A stretch of 10,809 bases of DNA from Bacteroidales bacterium (GTDB lineage: Bacteria; Bacteroidota; Bacteroidia; Bacteroidales; Muribaculaceae), in contig JAUNCU010000093.1 of assembly GCA_030526455.1 (NCBI GenBank), positions 1-10,809 on the forward strand, in the 5' to 3' direction. The translations under genes were made by a program, and so were the position numbers. Below the pieces are notes generated by a model that was given only the letters and a program-made list of their open reading frames with translations, was not told where the DNA came from and did no database searches. Positions 7,042 through 10,809 of the stretch are shown here, piece after piece. The stretch's first letter is position 1. Each line of letters opens with the position of its first letter.

Positions 7042-8841
7042 CTAGGCGAGGATGAGGGCGATGAGGGCAGTCACGTCGCTCACGTTCACTTGGCCGTCGC
7101 CGTTCACGTCGCATACATTGTCGGCGTAAGATGCTGTGCCGAGGATGCGGGATATGAGTGCCGTCACATCGCTCACGTTCACCTGACCATCACCATTCAC
7201 GTCGCCCTTAGTCACAGAGAAGTCCATCTCAATGATATTGCCGAAATCTTTCCAGTATTTTGCCTCCTGATAAGCCGCCTTGCTGCCAATGGGCACGTAG
7301 AGCGTAGCGTCGGCCACTTTTACACCATCAAAGAATTGGTTGTACGAAATAATTGGGTTCTTCATTTTGCTATACACCTTCGTGAGACCCGTGCATTGCT
7401 CGAAAGTACCATAGCCCATTGTTGTGAGCGTGCTGGGAAGGGTTATCTCCTTAAAACCACGGCAGTTCGTAAAAGCATTATTTTCAATGTTGGTGAGCCC
7501 TTCATGTAGACTAATTTTGGTGAGGCCAGAACAACCGTAAAACGCTGACTCTTCGATTGATGTTACGCTCTTTGGGATGCTAACGTTTGTCAAGTTTATA
7601 ATATCAGCAAAAGCCCTCTGCCCAATGGTAGTCACACTCGAAGGAATGGTGTAGGTGGTGCCTTCTTTCGCTGATGGATAGGCTACAATTGTGGTTTTAT
7701 CTTTGTTGAAGATAACACCATCTAGCATGGTGTAGTAGGGGTTTGACGAGTCGATGGTCAAATCTTTCAATGAAGTGCAGCCATTAAATGCTGTTGGCGC
7801 GAGGTAACTCACTGTTTTAGGAATCACAATTTTTGGGAGGCTGGTGCATTTCGAAAATGTGTATTGTCCAATCGTGTCGATTTTAGAAGGAAGGCTTACG
7901 CTCGTAAGGCTACTGCATTTTCCAAATGTGTATTGATGTAATTTTGTGATGCTACCAAGAGAAGCAACCTTTTCCAAGTTATTACATCCATAAAATGCGA
8001 ACTCCTCTATTTCAGTCACACTTGCGGGTATTGAGATTTCTGTAAGTCCGGCTTCATAAAAGGCACGGTTTTCTATCTTGGTCAATCCGCTTGGGAGAGT
8101 GAGGTTTGTGAGGCTGGAGCATTTAGTGAATGTATTTGACTGAATCACTTTCACCCCACTTGGGATGGTGATACTTTTAAGTTCCGAGCAGCCGGAAAAG
8201 GCTTGATAGTATATCTCGGTTACGGTATCGGGGATTTTGAATTCTTCCAGCGAGGTGCACCATGTAACATAACCCGGTGGCACCTGTGTGAATCCTGAAG
8301 GTAAGTTGACTTTTTTCAATGCCGCACAGTTAGAGAAAACCCATTTGGCGATGGTCGTAACAGAATTGGGAACTGTGACTTCTGTGAGGCTTTTGCATCG
8401 AGCAAACGCGCTCTCACCAATTTTTGTGAGCGTGTTGGGAAATGTGCCGATATCCTTCAACGACTCGCATTCATAAAATGCGAAGTCCTCAATGGATTGA
8501 AGAGAGGAAGACATCGTCACTTTTTCCAGTTTTGGGCACCTTACAAAACCGTTGCTCTCAATAGTCTTAATGCTATTCGGCATCACCACCTCAGTTACGT
8601 CAGAGCATGCGTTAAAGCCCGATTTACCTATGGCAGTTACAGTGTAGGTTTTCCCGCTCCAGGTCACTTTCTCTGGAATCACCACCTTCCCACTATAGGG
8701 GGCATCATAATTCTTGACGACAGAAACCGTGGTATTGTCGCTATTTTTTGTGTAATAAATGCCGCCCACCGTAAAATCCCAGGCAACCATTCTGGCGGCA
8801 GATAGCAGCACCAAGGCGAGAAGTAATAAAGTTTTTTTCAT
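7042..8841 (-). CDS. Secreted BspA-like LRR_5 protein with C-terminal dockerin-like domain (LRR gene 1)
   Basis: 599 residues. The signal peptide is MKKTLLLLALVLLSAARMVA. A short N-terminal domain follows (GGIYY, then GKVVIPEKVTWSGKTYTVTAIG to residue 72). Then come 17 leucine-rich repeats of the LRR_5/BspA type (73-499), about 23 residues each, pattern xxAFxxCxxLxxVxIPxSVTxIx. Repeat 13 carries an insertion (DGVIFNKDKTTIVAYPS) common in this family. A linker with TLYVPIGSKAAY leads to a dockerin-like domain (546-599) with two EF-hand loops DVNGDGQVNVSD (547-558, 578-589). BspA-type proteins are secreted or surface proteins linked in some species to host-matrix or cell binding; the ligand here is unknown. 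A GTG at 8865 in frame would add eight residues (MIKKHHTA) before the signal peptide, so the ATG at 8841 is chosen. No type IX secretion sorting domain is visible. The LRR body is AT-richer than neighbouring genes. Confidence 0.9.
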   Translation of the reverse strand: MKKTLLLLALVLLSAARMVAWDFTVGGIYYTKNSDNTTVSVVKNYDAPYSGKVVIPEKVTWSGKTYTVTAIGKSGFNACSDVTEVVMPNSIKTIESNGFVRCPKLEKVTMSSSLQSIEDFAFYECESLKDIGTFPNTLTKIGESAFARCKSLTEVTVPNSVTTIAKWVFSNCAALKKVNLPSGFTQVPPGYVTWCTSLEEFKIPDTVTEIYYQAFSGCSELKSITIPSGVKVIQSNTFTKCSSLTNLTLPSGLTKIENRAFYEAGLTEISIPASVTEIEEFAFYGCNNLEKVASLGSITKLHQYTFGKCSSLTSVSLPSKIDTIGQYTFSKCTSLPKIVIPKTVSYLAPTAFNGCTSLKDLTIDSSNPYYTMLDGVIFNKDKTTIVAYPSAKEGTTYTIPSSVTTIGQRAFADIINLTNVSIPKSVTSIEESAFYGCSGLTKISLHEGLTNIENNAFTNCRGFKEITLPSTLTTMGYGTFEQCTGLTKVYSKMKNPIISYNQFFDGVKVADATLYVPIGSKAAYQEAKYWKDFGNIIEMDFSVTKGDVNGDGQVNVSDVTALISRILGTASYADNVCDVNGDGQVNVSDVTALIALILA

Positions 8842-8883
8842 TGCAGTATGATGTTTTTTAATCACTAATTAAACGATTTTTTT
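8842..8883 (-). promoter_or_regulatory. Conserved leader of LRR gene 1
   Basis: The 42 bases directly before the ATG are identical to those before LRR gene 2 (10758-10799). The coding strand includes TTAATTAGTGATTAAAAAAC and then CATCATACTGCA before the ATG; no Shine-Dalgarno is present. Further upstream, TTAATTTG (8919-8926, coding strand) is one mismatch from the TAnnTTTG -7 box, but it also lies in the repeat copy at 6801-6828, so I do not call it a promoter. The identity may reflect recent duplication or a shared control element. Confidence 0.5.
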
Positions 8884-8897
8884 GTTGAATCTTTTTT

Positions 8898-9023
8898 TTC
8901 ACGAATTAAACGAATTAACAAATTAACGAATTATTATTTTGTTGAATCTCGTTGAATCTGTGTGAGCCCTACTGTTAGACTGTTAGACTTATTTCCGTGA
9001 GATCCGTGAGATCTGTGTGGGGC
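8898..9023. repeat. Intergenic repeat, copy B (between the two LRR genes)
   Basis: This is the shorter form of the repeat found at 6801-7026. Blocks, in the same order, are 8898-8925, 8937-8966, 8971-8990 and 9001-9023. It lacks the extra 50 bases and the second 23-base block of copy A. It sits between the stop of LRR gene 2 (six bases away) and the leader of LRR gene 1, so LRR gene 1 is bracketed by direct copies. Confidence 0.85.
8993..9019. repeat. Three tandem 9-base units (ATCYGTGWG), array 3
   Basis: Units are TTCCGTGAG, ATCCGTGAG and ATCTGTGTG, followed by GGGC, ending 10 bases from the stop codon of LRR gene 2. This position relative to the stop matches array 2 after LRR gene 1. Confidence 0.75.
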
Positions 9024-9029
9024 GTGATG

Positions 9030-10757
9030 CTAGCCGAGGATGAGGGCTATGAGGGCGGTCACGTCGCTCACGTTCACCTGGCCGTCGCCGTTGATGTCAC
9101 ACACTTTGTCGGCGTAAGATGCGGTGCCGAGGATGCGTGAAATGAGTGCAGTCACGTCGCTCACATTCACTTGGCCATCACCATTCACATCGCCCTGGGT
9201 CACCGAGAAATCCATCTCGATGATAGTGCCAAATTCATTCCAGCCGTAGGCCGCTTGATACGCCGCCTTGCAGCCGATGGGCACATAGAGCGTGGCAGAT
9301 TCAACAGAAGTATTAGAGAAAGGAGAACTACCAGAAATGATTGGCGTCTTCGCTTTACAATACACTTTAGAGAGGTTGTTGCACTGCTGGAAAGAACTAT
9401 ACATTGTAGTTAGAGTACTAGGAAGCGTTATTTGCTTCAATCCTGTACAGTTCCAGAATGCACTATACTCAATTGTAGTCACACCTTCGGGTAGGTTGGC
9501 TTGAGTGAGGCCCGTGCAGTAACTAAATGCATCTTCGCCTATCGTTGTCACGCCCTTAGGGAAGGTGACGTTTGTCAGATTTTCTTGTCCGGAAAACGCG
9601 CTTGTTCCAATAGTTGTGACTCCTGAAGGGATAGTGTAGGTGGCACCTACTTTACCGTAGGGATAGTACACCAGCGTAGTTTTATCCTTGCTGAAAACAA
9701 CACCTCCCATTGATGAGTAGGTGGCATTAGCGGCATCAACTACAATTTCTTTCAATGCACTACAGCCATAAAATGCTGTTGCCATAAGTGAAGTCACACT
9801 TTTGGGGATAACTAATTTCGGGAGGCTGCTGCAATTTGAAAAAGAGTTGTCGCCGATAGTGGTGAGAGTAGAAGGCAAGTTCACACTGGATAGGCTGCTG
9901 CATCCATAAAATAAATATGTATCAATCACCTTGATACTACCCAGTGATGAGACTTTCAACAGTTTATTACAGTCATTAAAAACATAAGTCCCTATGCTTG
10001 TTACGCTCTCCGGAAGTGAAAGTTCTGTCAGTGCAGTTCCATAAAATGCCGATCCTTGGATTTCTGTCACACTATTTGGAATTGAAATTTTATTAAGTGC
10101 CGAGCATCCAGCAAAAGCCGACATGCCGATAGTGGTTATGCCATTAGGAATAGTAAATTGTGTGAGAGATTTGCAGTTTCCGAACATGCCAAAAGGCATT
10201 TGTTTGATTCCTGCAGGTATACTCGCTTGGGCTAAAGAAGTGCAACCCCAAAATATTTGGTCACCAATAGAAGTTACAGAACTGGGGACAGATATTTGCA
10301 TAAGGCTCGTACATTCACTAAATGCGGCAAAGCCTAATGAAGTGAGGGTGTTAGGCAAACTGATTTGTTTCAAAGCCGTGCATTGATTGAATACGTTGTC
10401 TTTAATAGTGATGACAGAATTCGACATGGTCACCTTTTCTAACTTTGGACAATTTTTAAAGGCACTTGATTGAATCGTCGTCACACTATTAGGAATCACT
10501 ACCTCAGTGAGGTTTGTGCATTTGTAAAAAGTAGACTCGAGGATGGTGGTAACAGTGTAGGTTTTGTCGTTACGGGTTACCTTTTCGGGGATGACTACCT
10601 TTCCTGAATAACTGTTATTAGTATTGTTGGTAACTCCGACGCTAACGTTGTCGCTTAAAATTAAGTAGTAAATGCCATCTACCTCAAATGAGTAGTAGGC
10701 CAATGCATTGGTGGCAGTAAGCATCACCAGGGCGAGAAGTATAAATAATTTCTTCAT
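9030..10757 (-). CDS. Secreted BspA-like LRR_5 protein with C-terminal dockerin-like domain (LRR gene 2)
   Basis: 575 residues, a paralogue of the neighbouring LRR protein with the same architecture. The signal peptide is MKKLFILLALVMLTATNALA, with likely cleavage after ALA. Then come an N-terminal domain with GKVVIPEKVTRNDKTYTVTT, 16 LRR_5 repeats (74-475), a linker with TLYVPIGCKAAY, and a dockerin-like domain (522-575) with two EF-hand loops (DVNGDGQVNVSD and DINGDGQVNVSD). The dockerin end differs from that of LRR gene 1 at only 3 of 54 residues, whereas many LRR repeats agree at only about half their positions. The 24-residue length difference fits one extra LRR in gene 1. The repeat pair 'GSAFYGTALTELSLP' (here) and 'NRAFYEAGLTEISIP' (gene 1), both one residue short, anchors the alignment. 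An in-frame GTG at 10781 is not used, for the same reason as in gene 1. The role is probably as a secreted or surface binding protein; the partner is unknown. Confidence 0.9.
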   Translation of the reverse strand: MKKLFILLALVMLTATNALAYYSFEVDGIYYLILSDNVSVGVTNNTNNSYSGKVVIPEKVTRNDKTYTVTTILESTFYKCTNLTEVVIPNSVTTIQSSAFKNCPKLEKVTMSNSVITIKDNVFNQCTALKQISLPNTLTSLGFAAFSECTSLMQISVPSSVTSIGDQIFWGCTSLAQASIPAGIKQMPFGMFGNCKSLTQFTIPNGITTIGMSAFAGCSALNKISIPNSVTEIQGSAFYGTALTELSLPESVTSIGTYVFNDCNKLLKVSSLGSIKVIDTYLFYGCSSLSSVNLPSTLTTIGDNSFSNCSSLPKLVIPKSVTSLMATAFYGCSALKEIVVDAANATYSSMGGVVFSKDKTTLVYYPYGKVGATYTIPSGVTTIGTSAFSGQENLTNVTFPKGVTTIGEDAFSYCTGLTQANLPEGVTTIEYSAFWNCTGLKQITLPSTLTTMYSSFQQCNNLSKVYCKAKTPIISGSSPFSNTSVESATLYVPIGCKAAYQAAYGWNEFGTIIEMDFSVTQGDVNGDGQVNVSDVTALISRILGTASYADKVCDINGDGQVNVSDVTALIALILG

Positions 10758-10809
10758 TGCAGTATGATGTTTTTTAATCACTAATTAAACGATTTTTTTT
10801 TGAATCTTT
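10758..10809 (-). promoter_or_regulatory. Conserved leader of LRR gene 2, running off the window
   Basis: The first 42 bases repeat the leader of LRR gene 1 exactly. The remaining bases (T-tract, then GAATCTTT) match the start of the sequence before repeat copy B except for one substitution and one missing base in the T-tract. A further intergenic repeat, and possibly another LRR gene, may therefore lie just beyond the window edge. Confidence 0.5.

Noticed and set aside
7009..7509. 166-codon + strand open frame over the dockerin end of LRR gene 1
   Set aside because: It begins inside the intergenic 9-base repeat and is the complement of the dockerin and LRR codons; similar periodic shadows occur over gene 2.
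8842..8865. Eight-residue extension (GTG start, MIKKHHTA) of LRR gene 1, and the same at 10758-10781 for gene 2
   Set aside because: It would put charged residues before a complete signal peptide. The identical DNA in both copies is explained by the shared leader and gives no evidence of translation.
6801..9023. Insertion sequence or transposon ends
   Set aside because: The flanking copies are direct, not inverted, there is no transposase, and I see no target-site duplication.

Overview
The window looks like a chromosomal stretch from a Bacteroidales bacterium, most likely gut-associated and of the Prevotellaceae/Muribaculaceae kind. This rests on protein style (BspA-like leucine-rich repeats with a twin EF-hand dockerin tail, an M13 peptidase, a cobalamin-dependent ribonucleotide reductase), on a Bacteroidota-type -7 box (TAACTTTG) before the first gene, and on the absence of Shine-Dalgarno sequences, with A/T-rich start regions instead. 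The genus cannot be fixed from the sequence alone.

Left part (1-6770, + strand): three intact housekeeping-type genes in one direction. They are an ABC-F ATPase (138-2075), a secreted M13 zinc metallopeptidase (2087-4102, 11 bases later) and a class II ribonucleotide reductase (4154-6700, 51 bases later). The small gaps contain no terminator, so they may be one transcript, although their roles (ribosome-associated ATPase, periplasmic proteolysis, DNA precursor synthesis) are unrelated. A strong hairpin terminator at 6730-6766 closes the unit.

Right part (6770-10809, - strand): two paralogous secreted proteins in tandem (7042-8841 and 9030-10757). Each has a signal peptide, a short N-terminal domain, 16 or 17 LRR_5 repeats of about 23 residues and a C-terminal dockerin-like domain. 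They converge on the reductase. Their leaders are identical for 42 bases, and each stop codon is followed within a few bases by the same family of intergenic repeat. The unit 'leader, LRR-dockerin gene, repeat' therefore recurs at least twice. The window ends inside another copy of the leader, and a further copy may follow.

The housekeeping genes are GC-rich. The LRR bodies are clearly AT-richer, while the dockerin ends return to a GC-rich composition. The least ordinary features are the repeat-bounded tandem LRR cassette, the 9-base modular repeat between its members, and the contrast between a near-uniform tail and diverged LRR bodies. I see no RNA gene, CRISPR array, insertion sequence or defence system.
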